From assembly GCF_017654505.1 (NCBI RefSeq), contig NC_054534.1:12993193-13057192 (forward strand): 64,000 nt of DNA, read 5' to 3'. The position numbers and the translations under genes are program-made. Source of the DNA: Polyodon spathula (lineage: Eukaryota > Chordata > Actinopteri > Acipenseriformes > Polyodontidae). Below are positions 10,491-22,989 of this stretch, piece by piece. The first letter of the stretch is position 1. Each line of letters opens with the position of its first letter. The notes below the pieces were generated by a model. It was not told the origin of the DNA, did no database searches, and saw only the letters and a list, made by a program, of their open reading frames with translations.

Positions 10491-13400
10491 TTTTTTAATA
10501 TGTTTATGTTTCCTCCAAAATTAATTGTATAAGGGTGGTAAGATTTCTCTGTATCAAACAATGTGGGTAAACTAAACTGGATAAAAAAAGTGACGTTTAG
10601 TCCACGGTCAAAGGACTTTATTTTTTAGCAAAGTGAGGGCCTCTCACTGGCCTGTAGACTGCTTAGTAACAGTCAAAGTTGTCACGATTTAATCATTTTA
10701 CATGCTTTAACCTATTCCAATTCTTGTTTAAGAAAAAAAGGAAATAGGAAATAGGAAATAAGGTATAGTTGTTTACAAATCCCCATATCCCCCCCACTCC
10801 AACACACACAGTTTAAGATGACAGATGCACAACAGATTCCGTGCAATTCAAGACAAATTAATTACCACAACTTTTTTTATTGGATTTTATTGTGAATTCT
10901 TTGGCACTATATGTCTGTGCTGTGGTCTCTCTCCTCAATTGACATTCTGCATATTTCTGCACTGAAAAACAATAACACATTCATTGTTTGGCCTGGATGT
11001 ATCTTATTGGTGATTTTAGCTAAGTAAACACAGTACAAAAACAACAACATTAATAATAATAATAAAAAATAATAATAATAAATAATAATAATAATAAATA
11101 TAAATAATAATAATAATAATAATAATAATAATTCTAAAAATTGTTTTTACTGATGCTGCAAATGTCTGTGAAACATTCCTGAAAGCACAATGTGCAATAC
11201 CACTCATAAATATTGCCACAGGCACATAAAATAATACCACTAAATATCTATTTACTCATGCAGTGAATCACATACATTAGCAATAATTGGTCAAATCTGT
11301 CAAAACTAGCCCTGTTTGGTTATACTGTAGCAGATGTGCCATTGTTCCCTGAAAAAATCAGTGAAATGTCTTCTGCATCTACCCAAACACACACAGCATT
11401 ACAACTGCTACACTGCATGCAACACAACAATGTCCCTGCCTCCTAACATCCTCGTTTAAATGAATCACTGCTACAAAGTAACCACATGCTGACATTTGTA
11501 ATTACAATGCGGGTGTTCTCAAGAACAAAGTGTGTTGCCTTTTAATAGAATATATTTTCATAATGTATAATTATGTACGGCTTGGTTCCATGCTGGTAGT
11601 GATATGTGGAGAAAACCTTTGAAAAGGTGGGAGCCACTGACTTAGAGGTGTGTTGGGTAAACATCATCTATAAGTCTACATGTAATGGTAATGTAATGGT
11701 CGTTAGAGTAGATTGTATGTAAACCTTAGTAAAAATGGAGCTTCAAGAGCATCTGGAGAAATTCGATATTTTTAGAAACACTTGAGATTTCAAAAGTTGT
11801 GATGTTCTCCTGATGCTGGGTTAAAGAAGCTTCTGGCAAACAGCCCCCTGTACAGCTTTTTATAATGAATCTCTGGAAAGCCCCTCAAAAAGCAGGCCAT
11901 GCAGGAGCACAAACAAACATCTGTTGTTTTTTTTGTCTTTTTTGTGGAATAATTGTTCTAGTATAAATCACCTGCTGTGCCTTGTTTTTGGTCAATGTAA
12001 ACCATCTACCACTGAGAAAAAGATCTTGTCAAACACATATTTAGATTTATATTTGTTAGTTTTCAAAGTACATAATTACAATCCCAGAATTACTGTATTT
12101 TGATCCCTATCTTACAATCAAAACGCCTCTCTTTCCAGAAGCTTTTAATTTCAGTATTTCTATAGACAACATAAACATGCATAATAAAGGTCAGGTTCGG
12201 TGGGTATTCAGATACAGACATGTAAAACAAAGACTTTAGCGTACTGTTGGCCTCTGTGCCCCCTTTATCATGCTTCCAAAAAATAATTCAACAAAAGACA
12301 ATGGTGAGAGATTAAAACGAAATCATTGTTACAAGTAGAGTCCTCAGTACTGTGTAAAAAAAAATGACTGTCAGCATTACAGAGATAATTATTAAACTCT
12401 TTTTTCTTTTAGTTGTTGTGCATGTCCACAAAGCATTCAGACATTAGATACATTGCAGTGTTATACAATTACTGGACTGGCAATGCATCAAGAATTAGGG
12501 TCTATAATGTTAAAATGTGTCCCTAGCAAAAGCACTTAGAGCTGGTCTATCCCAAGACAGCTGTAAGACCACACGAAGAGAAACATTCCTGAAGCATCAC
12601 AAGATGAACCTATGATCCTTCTGGCTTTACCACAGAAGTGGCCAATGTGGTGGGTCCAGAGAAGACTGTCTAACACCCAGACCTCCCCAACAGTTTTAAA
12701 TGAGAAAACATTTTCTAGCCTTAACTTTCAACTTTTCCCCCTTAATGAGTAACCCATAAGGACCACTTTTAGCAAACTATAAATCATACTGGGATGTTAT
12801 TTGCTTAATTAACGCATGAGTCACACCTGTGTGGAAGCCTTTGCTTTCAATATACTTGGTGTCCCTCATTTACCCAGGCGTTTCCATTTTATTGTCCACT
12901 GCCTGTACCATATAGAATAAAAAAGTCTAGCATCTAACATCTTTAAGTGTAATCTTCAGGTCAGAGTTTACATTTGTGTAAGTAAAGTTTTTTTCAAAAA
13001 TGGGCCAAAATGCAAATAATCTTTCTTAATTTATAAGATTGGTTTTAATCAGCGGCATTTGTGGCACAATTTGTTTTGTATTTAAAAACACTGTCGGAGC
13101 TGCGTCCCATCGTTGGCTTTTCAGACACGTGTGTGCCTGCAGGAAGAGGCAGATGCTCTGTGTGAGGTTTACATGCCAGCCTTGTGATTATTTAAAGCAT
13201 GTCAGCCAGGGATGGCCGGCTGCATAACCCTAACAGGCTGGTGGGTGTGCCTCAAGAAAGCACCTGGCTTTAAAATGAAACTGCTGTAAGGTCAATAGCA
13301 CTCGGCACAGCCAACTTTTGTGTTTTTCATTTGTGTTTTACTGTATATCTTGTTTTTGTGCAATCTGTATTGTATAACTGCTTGTGGGGATTTACAATTT

Positions 13401-14600
13401 TTGGCCTACGCCACAGTCCTGCTGAACAAACACCACCACTCTGAGTGTAAATAATAAATCTGTGCACCTGGTTACCGTTTCCAACAACACCCACCATCTT
13501 TCTTTTATCAGCGGACTCGCCTTTTACACCAACTTAGAAGCCTTTAGGCCTCATTGATTTATTGTTTTAATTTGTAAAGAAAACATTAACCTTTTATCCA
13601 TTTGCATTGTAATTATACTGTCAGTTTAAAACCAGATTATGTATTTTGGGATTGCTTCCTGGATAAATAATGTTAGTAGTTTAACAATGCTAATTGTCTA
13701 TTATTATGTATAATAAAATATTATTGCTAACTAAATAATCCAAATAAATGTTACTACTATCACAATACATTTAAACTACAATATTATTTATAACACTAAG
13801 GACAAATGATAATGTTTTGCAATTAGTTTAGCAATTCAGCGTTTGATTCTGGCAAACTTCCAGCAATCATTTTCTTTGCATACACATTTTAGCTCAAGCA
13901 GCATGTTTCATATTAGTTTGAATTATAATTTGTGCCATAGCTTCATATACACTGTGTGGATCAGGTATATAAAACATGAAATTAATTTAATCACATGTTT
14001 TGTTTTTGTTTTTTTGTTTTTTATTTTGTTGTGAGCACCAAGATAATGACATTACCTGAAGCTACCACTTTTACATTGTACCAAGCCTTGGGGGGTATGG
14101 TTAGTAATTTGTAATTCCTTGTTCTTCAATTGTATTTTCAAGTGTAATCTTAAAATAATAAATAGATTCTAGTATATTAATTTGCTATGTAGACACTGTG
14201 GATGTTTTCAGATCTATTTGTATGTACATTCTCTATTGCAAACTTTACTACTTTTTACTACAGCAGTCATTTACCAGAATGCACATGTAACATAAAGTCC
14301 AGGAACTAGCTTTATTTTCCCTGTGATCTAGCACTAGTCCCTTGAGCTCTGAATTTAAATATTTTAAACATTATGTTAATGTACCAATCTGCTCTTCAAT
14401 GTCAATTGATAGTCGACCTTCCTAGAGAAGAATCGGGGGGGATACATGTCTAGAGCATTGTACCTGAAGCCTGGCTAGGCAACATGCTTTTTACACTGGT
14501 TCAATGGGAAAAACTACATAACTGACATCCTAATCTACCAGACGCTTCTACAGAAATATGATTTGTGATATCCACATGGTACAAATCTCACTTCAAAGGT
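10491..14600. other. Gene-poor AT-rich stretch
   Basis: No coding exon or named repeat is visible. It holds a triplicated GGAAATA motif near 10739-10762 and an interrupted (AAT)n run at about 11049-11132. A segment at 13080-13500 is slightly richer in GC and has AATAAA-type polyadenylation strings near 13450, with no frame around them. Elsewhere only short A and T tracts occur. Confidence 0.55.
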
Positions 14601-14602
14601 GT

Positions 14603-14960
14603 CAATCAATCAATCAGTCTTTATTTTATATCGCGACTTTCATGGTGGACCACCAACACAAAGCACTTTACAAGATGCAGTAACAATAAGACAATCCATA
14701 ATACATGATATACAGTAAAAGATAATAATAATAAAAAAATGCAGAATACATTAAATACAGTGAAAAGTGCATAATACATGATAGTAGCATAATACATGAA
14801 ATAGTAGCAGCAACACAGCAGCTGATAGCAGATATCACGCTTAAAGTATGTACAGTATGTGTGTCACTATAACTTAAAGGAATTACTGTGTCCCAACCAT
14901 GAGGGGTGAGTATGGTCTTCGGCACTTCACCTCCTTATAAGTGGGTTTAAGGAAGATCTA
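14603..14960 (-). repeat. Dispersed LINE/SINE-type tail repeat
   Basis: It begins with a short (CAAT)n run, then TCTTTATTTTATATCGCGACTTTCATGGTGGACC and then CAAAGCACTTTACAAGA. This arrangement (TTTATTTTATAT-GCGCCTTTCA-TGGACCACCA-CACAAAGCACTTTACAAG) is a very common 3'-end sequence of fish retroposons, read here in the reverse sense. I give it as a dispersed repeat and do not assign a clade. Confidence 0.55.
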
Positions 14961-15580
14961 ATAACATCCCAGCTGCTTCTTGGATAAAAAGGAGAAATTA
15001 TGCCTCTTGTGTGTTAATCTAAGGTCCCCCAATGACATCACCAGTCTCTGGTGCTTGTTTTAGTGTTTTGAGGCTCTCATAATGTCTGAATATCTTAAAT
15101 GAATAGTATTTTTTACTATGGAATTAGCACATATTTTGTCAGATTTTAAATACCGGTACTGATGCTATGGATTGTTAGCAATTTCATAGGAAGGAACATG
15201 CATAGGCAAGTTAGATTTTCAACGAGCAGATTTTCTTCCCAATGTATTTTTTTTTAGGAAAGCATATAGTTGTAGATGTCATAGTTTAACTGATTTGCAT
15301 TATACATAGATAATGCATTAATGCACATACAATTAAGAACCTGATGAGTATGTGCATAGTTTTGGATCTTTGGTGGAAATGCATGTTAATGTAGCTAATG
15401 AGCCACATGAATATGCTATTCTATTTCACAGGGATGCTTATTCTGTTTCTCGAAGGAGCTATGAACAGGTTTCTTTACTGAGACAATAAACACTGGGAAA
15501 TCTGCTTCAGACATTGAATACTAATTATTGAAAACTTCACGGGGTGTCTGCTGGGGCTGTAAGGTTAGAGCAGAGGAAGT
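14961..15580. other. No recognisable feature
   Basis: AT-rich sequence between a dispersed repeat and the GC-rich island. No frame or repeat is supported. Confidence 0.5.
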
Positions 15581-15639
15581 AGAAATTAGCTGTTAGTAAG
15601 ACAGTATCGACCAGACGATGCTCAGCCAATGATAGAATG

Positions 15640-16440
15640 ACAAGCCCATAGCTTGGAATTAGGTGTGGGCTTAGAGAGGCCCGGGCTTGAAATTAGGATA
15701 GAAAAGAGATCCTGACCGATGAGCTCTCCTTTGTGCGAGGACAGAGCTTGGTCGAAAAAAGTATTCTGCTTGGCAGAGGTGCCCCTTGGGGTGATAGAAA
15801 TAGTCCAACAGCTCAGACTGAAAAGAGAGATAGTAAAGGGGTCCCTGACTGATCTGTTGCTGCCCTCGCGAGAGGTGAAGCACAGGCCTCCGAAGCCGGG
15901 AACATCTCACAGGTAACTTGCAACAGAGAGAGATGGGACGGGTACTGAGAGCATAAAGTGGGCCACGTCCTGATCGAAGGAAGGACAGCGCCTCACGTGG
16001 TGAGGTAGAATAGGTGCATGAGCTGCGCGAGGATAGTGTGGCCGGGATCCCCTCTGACTCACTTGGTGAGAACCCCCTTAGTGCGAGGACAAAGTAACCT
16101 GACTGACCTGAGGTCGGGGGAGTGGTTCCGCACTTACCCCCACAAAGGATGGACCGCCGGCTCACCGCAGATACTCTCACAGTGAAACAAACAATAGAGT
16201 CTCGCCAGTGCATAACATAAAAGAAACAGCTGGAAAAGACGGGAAAGGAAGGGACATAGTAGACAAACTAGAGAGGTTAAAATAGTGTTAGTGTGGTATG
16301 GTTATGTGATTACCTGCCGCTCAGTGGAGAAGAAAAAAAACATTCCTAGAAGGGGAAAACCTCTGGTGGCCCCGGCGGTCAGGTAGCCACCCCACTCTGG
16401 GCATGCTAGCTGGTCTTTGAAGGGCTATTGCTTTGTTGGC
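15640..16440. other. GC-rich island of unknown nature with echoing phrases
   Basis: This segment is clearly richer in G and C, and in CpG, than its surroundings. Several phrases recur at irregular spacing: TGTGCGAGGACAGAG (15732) and AGTGCGAGGACAAAG (16080); CCTGACCGAT, CCTGACTGATC, CCTGATCGAA and CCTGACTGACC; CTCGCGAGAGGTGAAG and CTCACGTGGTGAGGTAG. A 180-residue open frame on the minus strand (15671-16213) has an Arg/Ser/Leu-rich composition expected from GC-rich noncoding DNA and no motif. It may be the internal or leader part of an LTR element, but I see neither LTRs nor pol motifs. Confidence 0.45.
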
Positions 16441-18224
16441 AGGGGATGAACGGATGTATAGGTTGATTGCAACAGGGGACCAGTGACCCATGTTTTGATT
16501 ATACAGAGATTGATGTTGGCTTTGGCTGTGGAAGTACAGTAGCTGCTCTGGTCCGAAAGGAATGGGGGAGATATAAGATTGGGGAGAAATGCTGGTTCTG
16601 GAGACGAGAGTGGTGAGACCATCCTGTGTGTTAGTTAATACAGGATCAATCAGCTGTTTGCTACCATCATGTCTGCTTGGAATGGAAACTGTGAACTTAC
16701 ATTCAGAGATTTGGGTTTCATAACTCCAGTTATTCTTCTAATAGTGGAGCTCCTTAACTCATACTAAAACAGATTTCCAATCTCGAACCACGTCTCTCAC
16801 CGTTCAGAACACCGATATGGGGAGATTGAGGCACGAACTTGGTATCTTATCCTTAGCAGTCCAGATTCACCCACTGTACAAATGAAACAGGATTGCTTGG
16901 AATCGCAGTAATAGACCTAAACTACAGACTTATTTGCACTCGGTCCTATGAACCGCAGTCAGTTTCAACTCTCACTGCATCTCTTTTCCTAGACTCTCTA
17001 AAAGCACAGATGTCAGCCTGGGAGTAAACTCATTTAAGTTTGAACTGTCTGCCACCCGACAACGATTTTCAGGAGAAGAAGGATTTGATGGAATAGTAAG
17101 CAGTATTCCACAAAAAAACACAAAACCCCACAAAAAAACACCCAATTCACTTATGCACTAAAACATATTTTTATTTGTAGCTATCCAGTGCTTTTCAGTT
17201 GTTTTTCTTTAAAAAAAATATATCAGTACTTTTTTTTGTTGTTGTTGTTGGCCACAAAAGGAAATATCATAATGCAATATCATAATGCAAAACACACCTG
17301 AGGCAATTACATGAAGTCCTGCTGTGGTGGAAAGTGAATGCCTTTCAAACATCAGAAGACGTCTGTGGGTTCCATCTATATCTTAACCTTTCAATGCACT
17401 ATGCCGATTCCAATCACATCAAAAGAAAATACATTACTGGAGGGACCTTATATATGTGTCAGCTGACTGCCTTAGACATCACGGTATCTATTAAAACAAT
17501 GTTTCCAATTCCACTAATGCCAACACAGGACAGAGCTGCTTTTGAAGATTTTCAGCTGGTAACATTTCTGTTCAGTAGCTGGTTACGATACTAAACTATT
17601 CATCCAAATGATGTTTTATGTTATAAATGGTAGCTCGTTGCACTTAGAGATACTATATTCAAGTGCAGCCAGTGTGTTGAAAATATGACAGCTTTTTGTA
17701 TAGCATTGTTGTTTTCTACAGTTAGTTCCTGTGTAAAGGGGCTTGACACAACAACTTTTAGATTGATTGCTTTATTTAAAAGTATATATAAGGTAACAAT
17801 TTGCATAAGTGATTTTTACATTGCAGTAATTAGAGAGAACAACTATCAGTTATTATGATTTGTGGAAGAAACATCTTTTGAAAACAGATTGTGTCGACAG
17901 TTTTTACAGTTGCTGCATTTATTTGTATATAGTATATGATCGACAACTGTGTTCGTTTGGGTTCTTCCAAGTTGGTGTCTGTGTCTTAACTAAATTAGTC
18001 GAGTCAAAATACATAGGACAGTGACATTATAAAACAACAGTACTGTACCGAGGTTAAATCCTACAGCTTTCATGTGTCTCTCCATGTAGATATCTACTGT
18101 GTATTCACTAGAACAGTCATGCTGTAGCCACTCAAGGATCAATTTAATTAAAAGTTGCTGCTTGAAGGAAAATTATGGGGAATTAAAAAAAAAAATTCCC
18201 CATCCAGGATAAACTCATATAGAA
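16441..18224. other. No assigned feature
   Basis: Mixed-composition DNA following the GC-rich island. A short direct repeat (ATATCATAATGCA twice, about 17264-17291) and an A-rich tract with CACAAAAAAACAC repeated near 17110-17145 are the only structures noted. Confidence 0.5.
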
Positions 18225-18562
18225 TGTGACCATCTCCAGAGTGAATCATTTATTGCTTATCTGGAGACGGTCACATGTATAAAAACCTGCAGCTTTGGCT
18301 GAGCGGGGTTGGTGTTCAGAGTGGAAAATGAGAGACATGAGTCGTGAGATAAAGAAAGTAAGAATAAAAACAATTGCTACTCATGCTGGATATAAACCAG
18401 CATGTTACTTGGTTTTGTATCTGTTTGTTTTTGCCATCGTGCCTTTTTGTTTATGAAAAGTGTTTTGTTTAAGTGTTTTATTTAATAAATAAATACGAGT
18501 TCATTAGCGACTCACCCCCACAGTCCTGGTCTGTGACATCACCACCAAGCCCATCTGTGACA
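18225..18562 (+). mobile_element. LTR-like unit with hairpin, TATA box and poly(A) signals
   Basis: The unit runs TGTGACC to TGTGACA (alternative end at 18538). A 15-bp inverted repeat with one mismatch (GTGACCATCTCCAGA 18226-18240; TCTGGAGACGGTCAC 18260-18274) lies just upstream of a TATA box (TATAAAAA, 18278). An 8-bp perfect hairpin (CATGCTGG/CCAGCATG, 18382-18404) follows in the presumed leader. AATAAATAAA near 18484 is followed by a GT-rich and C-rich tail. This order fits a solo LTR of a retrotransposon on the plus strand. The left boundary and target duplication are not secure. Confidence 0.45.
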
Positions 18563-20486
18563 GAACCCCATATTTTGCACTATTTGATGAAAACCGCACC
18601 ACATGAATATGAGTAAGGAATGGGCTTTTAATTTTTTATCAACATCTGTTTAGGAGATGATGGCAATGGATCTAAGAGTAATTCTTCTGAAAGAAAATCC
18701 CCCAAAACCACAATCACATTAGTCTTAAAAGCTGTGTGCAGGTCAACACATCATTAGTGCTAGTAAAGAGAACAAAGAGGAGGATAAACTTACCTGTGGG
18801 CGAAGTCTTCAAATACACTTGGTCTTAAGGGCAGTGGGTCCCAGTTTTGGTTACCATGTTGGTCTTGCTGTACATTCTCATGTGCTTTCTTGAAAGATAC
18901 ATTTAAAATCTAGCATACTTTCATTCAGAAATGGTTATGAATATTCCAACAACCTTGCTTAAAGAGAAAACAGGTTTGCTATGAGACTATGAGAGTGAAC
19001 CTATATGTACAGTACTGATTTGCAGATTTGTTTGAATTGATATGCCAGTCAACTATGTAACACTTATACTGCAAATAACAGAAACTGTTGATAAAGTTTC
19101 CAATGTTATTGTATTTAAATCCAATATTATTATGGTACATACTTTCAGCATTATTTCCTTTTATTTACACTTTACATTTCAATGTTTAAATACATAATTT
19201 GTTTTTAAATATAGAAGTTGGCTATCACTTTGTTAGGATCATTAAGTGTGGACTCCTATTCTTTATAGAAAGGTCTTAATGCAAAACAATAAATCATTAT
19301 TTTAAATGGCTCTGTAAATGGAAATCTGTTTCTGAATACAATTTTCAAATGTTGTATTATTATTCATCCCTTTCAGCAATAGGCAATTGTTGGGGCCAAA
19401 TGGAAAACTATTTGTAGGTTTGTTTAGTCTCAAAAATCAGTTGCGTCGGAAGGTAGGGAAATTATTTTGTCTTTTTGGATTAATGAAACAAACCCCATAA
19501 CAGCATGCATACCATATTAAACAGTAAAGCAAACCTTATTTCCACTTGCTGGATGGCTGGCAAATTGCTTAAGTTTTAATGTTCTAGAAAACTGACAATT
19601 CTGTGTCATTCTGAGACAAAGATACATATACAGTAGAACAAGGTTTCCCATGGTTACCAGCACCATTTTAAGTTTAATTGAAAGCTGCTGGGGGTCTAGG
19701 GCTGGGGGGTTACTGGGATCACCTACCAATCAGATTGGCAGTAATCAGAATAAATGCCGTGTTAGGCGATATGGATTTGTGATCCAAAAAAATACCTTGA
19801 TCAGTGAGACTATACTGTACTTGCAACTTTTCTAGTGCATGTGTGAAAGCTGACAGCAGTTCGAGTCTGTTCTATGTGCAAACAGTTTAAAATTGAGTCT
19901 TACAATTGCCTGGGTTAAAAGTCAAATGTTTACAGTCAGGTTATCATGTTATTTATGATGGCTGGCTAATATTATCCAAATTACTGAAATATTGGTTAGT
20001 GAAATATTGAAGGAACCTTGCAAAGTAAAGTAGTTGTACAGTAATTGAATTTGTGAAACAAAGGAGGATGTACACCTTGATTTTGTTGAGTGGAAAATGT
20101 TTTAGCTTTATAAAAGACATCATGTTTAAAGAAAGTAGGTACCAGGTATCATGTTACAATGATGACATTTAACATTGTTGTACATTTTTATTATGCGGTA
20201 AATGAAACTAATGAAAATATTTGTACAATGGACCTCAAGGGGGGGGGGGGCTGTTGATTTGTGTCTTGTGCAGCATGCTTACATATGCAAACATCTTAGA
20301 GCCACAGTATACTGTCCTGAAAGGATACTTTGAATGATGCTGCTTTTCTCTAGTATAAGGCAACAATCTTACAGTTTTTGTGCATTTATTTACATTTTTT
20401 TTATTATTATTCCCTTCCTATAGTGCTTTTTTATGTGCTAGTAATAAAATGTACACTGCCCAACTGTGAAAAAACGTAAATAATAA
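18563..20486. other. No recognisable feature
   Basis: AT-rich DNA with no supported frame or repeat. A short G tract lies near 20240-20250, just before the MITE. Confidence 0.5.
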
Positions 20487-20819
20487 CACTATGTAACACA
20501 ATTTTTGTTCCTGGGTAGTAAGTGTTATTTCCTAATTGCTTATGCCTCAAAAGTATAGAAAATGGCTATTATTCCCCACAAACTTTGCTTTTGTGACCAG
20601 GACAGTGATATTTCAAAATAGCACTATTTCCAATGGGAAAATGGGCTAATGTGTGTCTTTTCGTTCGCATAAAGTCAGAAAAAAACAATATATGAATCCA
20701 AATTAACATGTATTTATACTAAAGTAATACAAAGGTGACTACAAAAGATTTAGAAGTGAGTAGTTTTTCGAGATTTACAATTATACTGTAAATATACAGT
20801 ATTTTTTTGTTACACAGTG
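20487..20819. mobile_element. MITE with CACTRTGTAACA termini, copy 1
   Basis: The left end is CACTATGTAACACAA and the right end, read inverted, is CACTGTGTAACAAAAA. The flanking trinucleotide TAA occurs on both sides (20484-20486 and 20820-20822), a target duplication of the TWA type made by PIF/Harbinger transposases. A second copy of the interior occurs at 38073-38432 at high identity by eye. There is no coding frame, so the element is non-autonomous. The superfamily is inferred from the target duplication only. Confidence 0.65.
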
Positions 20820-20971
20820 TAATTTGTAAAACTAGTACATCATTTGTTTATGGTCTGTGAATTATAGTGTTTCTGAGCGTTCACGTTAACGTTTTGTCTT
20901 GTTATTTATGTGGTTTAGGTCTGTAGTACACACACATGTGTTATCGTTTAAGGCACTCCCACTGTTTTTTA

Positions 20972-21023
<52 letters not shown>
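20972..21023. repeat. (ATT)n microsatellite
   Basis: About 17 uninterrupted ATT units. Translations through it (poly-Leu, poly-Asn) are artefacts. Confidence 0.97.
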
Positions 21024-21534
21024 TACATCATACAGACTTTTTCTGTATTCATTAATAAGGCAGTTGTTTCTACTTTTTGTTATGTTCAGAGCAGGATAAG
21101 TACTGTGAACTGTGTTTGTAAAATATACAAATACTTGACAGATCATAGAAAATTGTTTAAAGATGGCATGGATAGTATGGTTATGGTAAGATATTTTGTG
21201 AATTTGATTAGATGTGTGTATTATAAAATGGAAGTAACCCAAGGCTACTCTGTCATCTGCATATACAGGCATGTGTTATGTTATTATACATATACCATTT
21301 ATAGAAATATCTTTAACCCCTGTTCTAGTTAGTCAGGTTTTGGAAAACTCAATCCCTAAATCGCTTAATTTCCTCCTTAAAATTACATTAATTTTATCCT
21401 TTCATCAGTATTAAGGTAAATTTCTCCAATTGACCCTAATACTATTTTTAAGGGAAAACCAAGTGATTTTTTCTTTACTTTTCATATGTCTAAAAGAGGG
21501 GTTTAACCCTTAACCATGGGCTCAGTGGGTGTTT

Positions 21535-21875
21535 TTTTTTTTTTAAATCAAGTATTATTTTTTTATTATTTTCTCCCCAATTTAGTAGTGTCCAATTATT
21601 TTTAGGCTCAGCTCACCACTACCACCCCTGTGCTGACTCGGGATGGGAGAAGACGAACACACTGTCCTCCGAAGAGTGTGCCGTCAGCTGACCGCTTCTT
21701 TACACACTGCAGACTAACCATGCAGCCACCTCAGAGGTACAGCGTCATCAGACAATGCAGCCCTGGGCAGCTTACAGGCAAGCCTGCAGGTGCCCAGCCA
21801 GACCACAGGGGTCGCTGGTGCACGGTGAGCTGAGGACACCCTGGCCAACCTAGCCCTCAAACTCCCAAAAGCAAC
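21535..21875 (+). repeat. Fish-type dispersed repeat, copy 1
   Basis: After a T-rich lead come TTCTCCCCAATTTAGTAGTG, GTGCTGACTCGGGATGGG, GAAGACGAACACACTGTCC, GAAGAGTGTGCCGTCAGC, GGCAGCTTACAGGCAAGCC and GGGGTCGCTGGTGCACGGTG. I recognise this as the body of a highly dispersed repeat in some fish genomes. It is GC-rich against an AT-rich background and is not coding. A truncated inverted copy of its first part is at 38815-38935. Confidence 0.6.
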
Positions 21876-22935
21876 TGTTGTGTGTCTAATTCGTTCCTTT
21901 AACAGGAAGTACAGTATGAAGATTTCACAGTATGACAATTTTAACAGCATTATCCTAACCAACATTGCATAGCTAAGAATCACTGCATAGCAAACAGACG
22001 GGTGAAAGACAATTGATCAATTCACATAAATCATTATTTGTAACTCACCGGAAAGCATTTTCTTGTGGTGGAACCCTTGGAATAAACTTAATTTGTATTA
22101 CTGGAATAATAACTGTAAGCGGGTTCATTTTATGCATTGTGGGAAGGGTATTAAAGACCAGGGTTTGGCCACATTTTAAAAAATAAACTATTATTTTATT
22201 GGCAGGACCGAGTTTTTGCCAAATCAAAAAGAAAAAATAAACAAAAAAAGCATGCTATCTTCCTTGCACCTTTATCAGCAAGCACGCACACACTCACACA
22301 TACACATGCACATGCACACTCCTGCATAACACCAATCATTTCTGTGGAATACTTTCCCCTTTGTCTTTGTCCCCTCTCTCTCTCACTTGCTCAGCTTTTA
22401 TACCATGACTAATTAGATCAATCAGTTACTCCCTAACAAGTAAGTAGTGCTGCCTGTGCAAATTCACCAGTTTGATAATTAAGTCCCCTAAAGATGTAAT
22501 CCTTGTGGTTTTAGCATAAAACCTTAACCTTCTCACGCCAGGACTCCTCCAGGCTTATTGAGCCAATTAAGCCCAAAAAGCTTGCTGATAGAGACACAGC
22601 GAAAAAATCATAAATTAGCATGACACATATTAATAGGATTGCTATGGACCAAGTCGGTGGACAGGGTCTTTTTACCCTGTTACAATAACATTACATTGTA
22701 TTACTGTGCGTGTTATAAAACACACGTCTGCATTTTTTGTTTAATAACACTTGTATTGCTATTTTTGAGTAGATAGTGGGTACTGAGGAATGTGTTTATC
22801 TGAGAACAGGGCATTGGTTTGAAAAAAGATAGTATTTACTTGGCAGGGAAGTGTCGGGATATTCGGTAGGGAATACCTATTATTCTACAACTAGACTATT
22901 GATTATATTCTTATTGTAATCTTATACACTGTGCT
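21876..22935. other. No recognisable feature
   Basis: No supported frame or repeat. A CA-rich patch (CACACACTCACACATACACATGCACATGCACAC, interrupted) lies near 22286-22320. Confidence 0.5.
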
Positions 22936-22939
22936 CACT

Positions 22940-22986
22940 ATATATATATATATGTGTGTGTGTGTGTGCGTGTGTGTGTGTGTGTT
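22940..22986. repeat. (TA)n(TG)n compound microsatellite
   Basis: A short (TA)n run passes into an interrupted (TG)n run. Confidence 0.9.
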
Positions 22987-22989
22987 TGA

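Noticed and set aside
15671..16213. 180-codon open frame on the minus strand
   Set aside because: Composition is Arg/Ser/Leu/Pro-rich as expected from random GC-rich DNA. There is no motif and no matching splice or promoter context.
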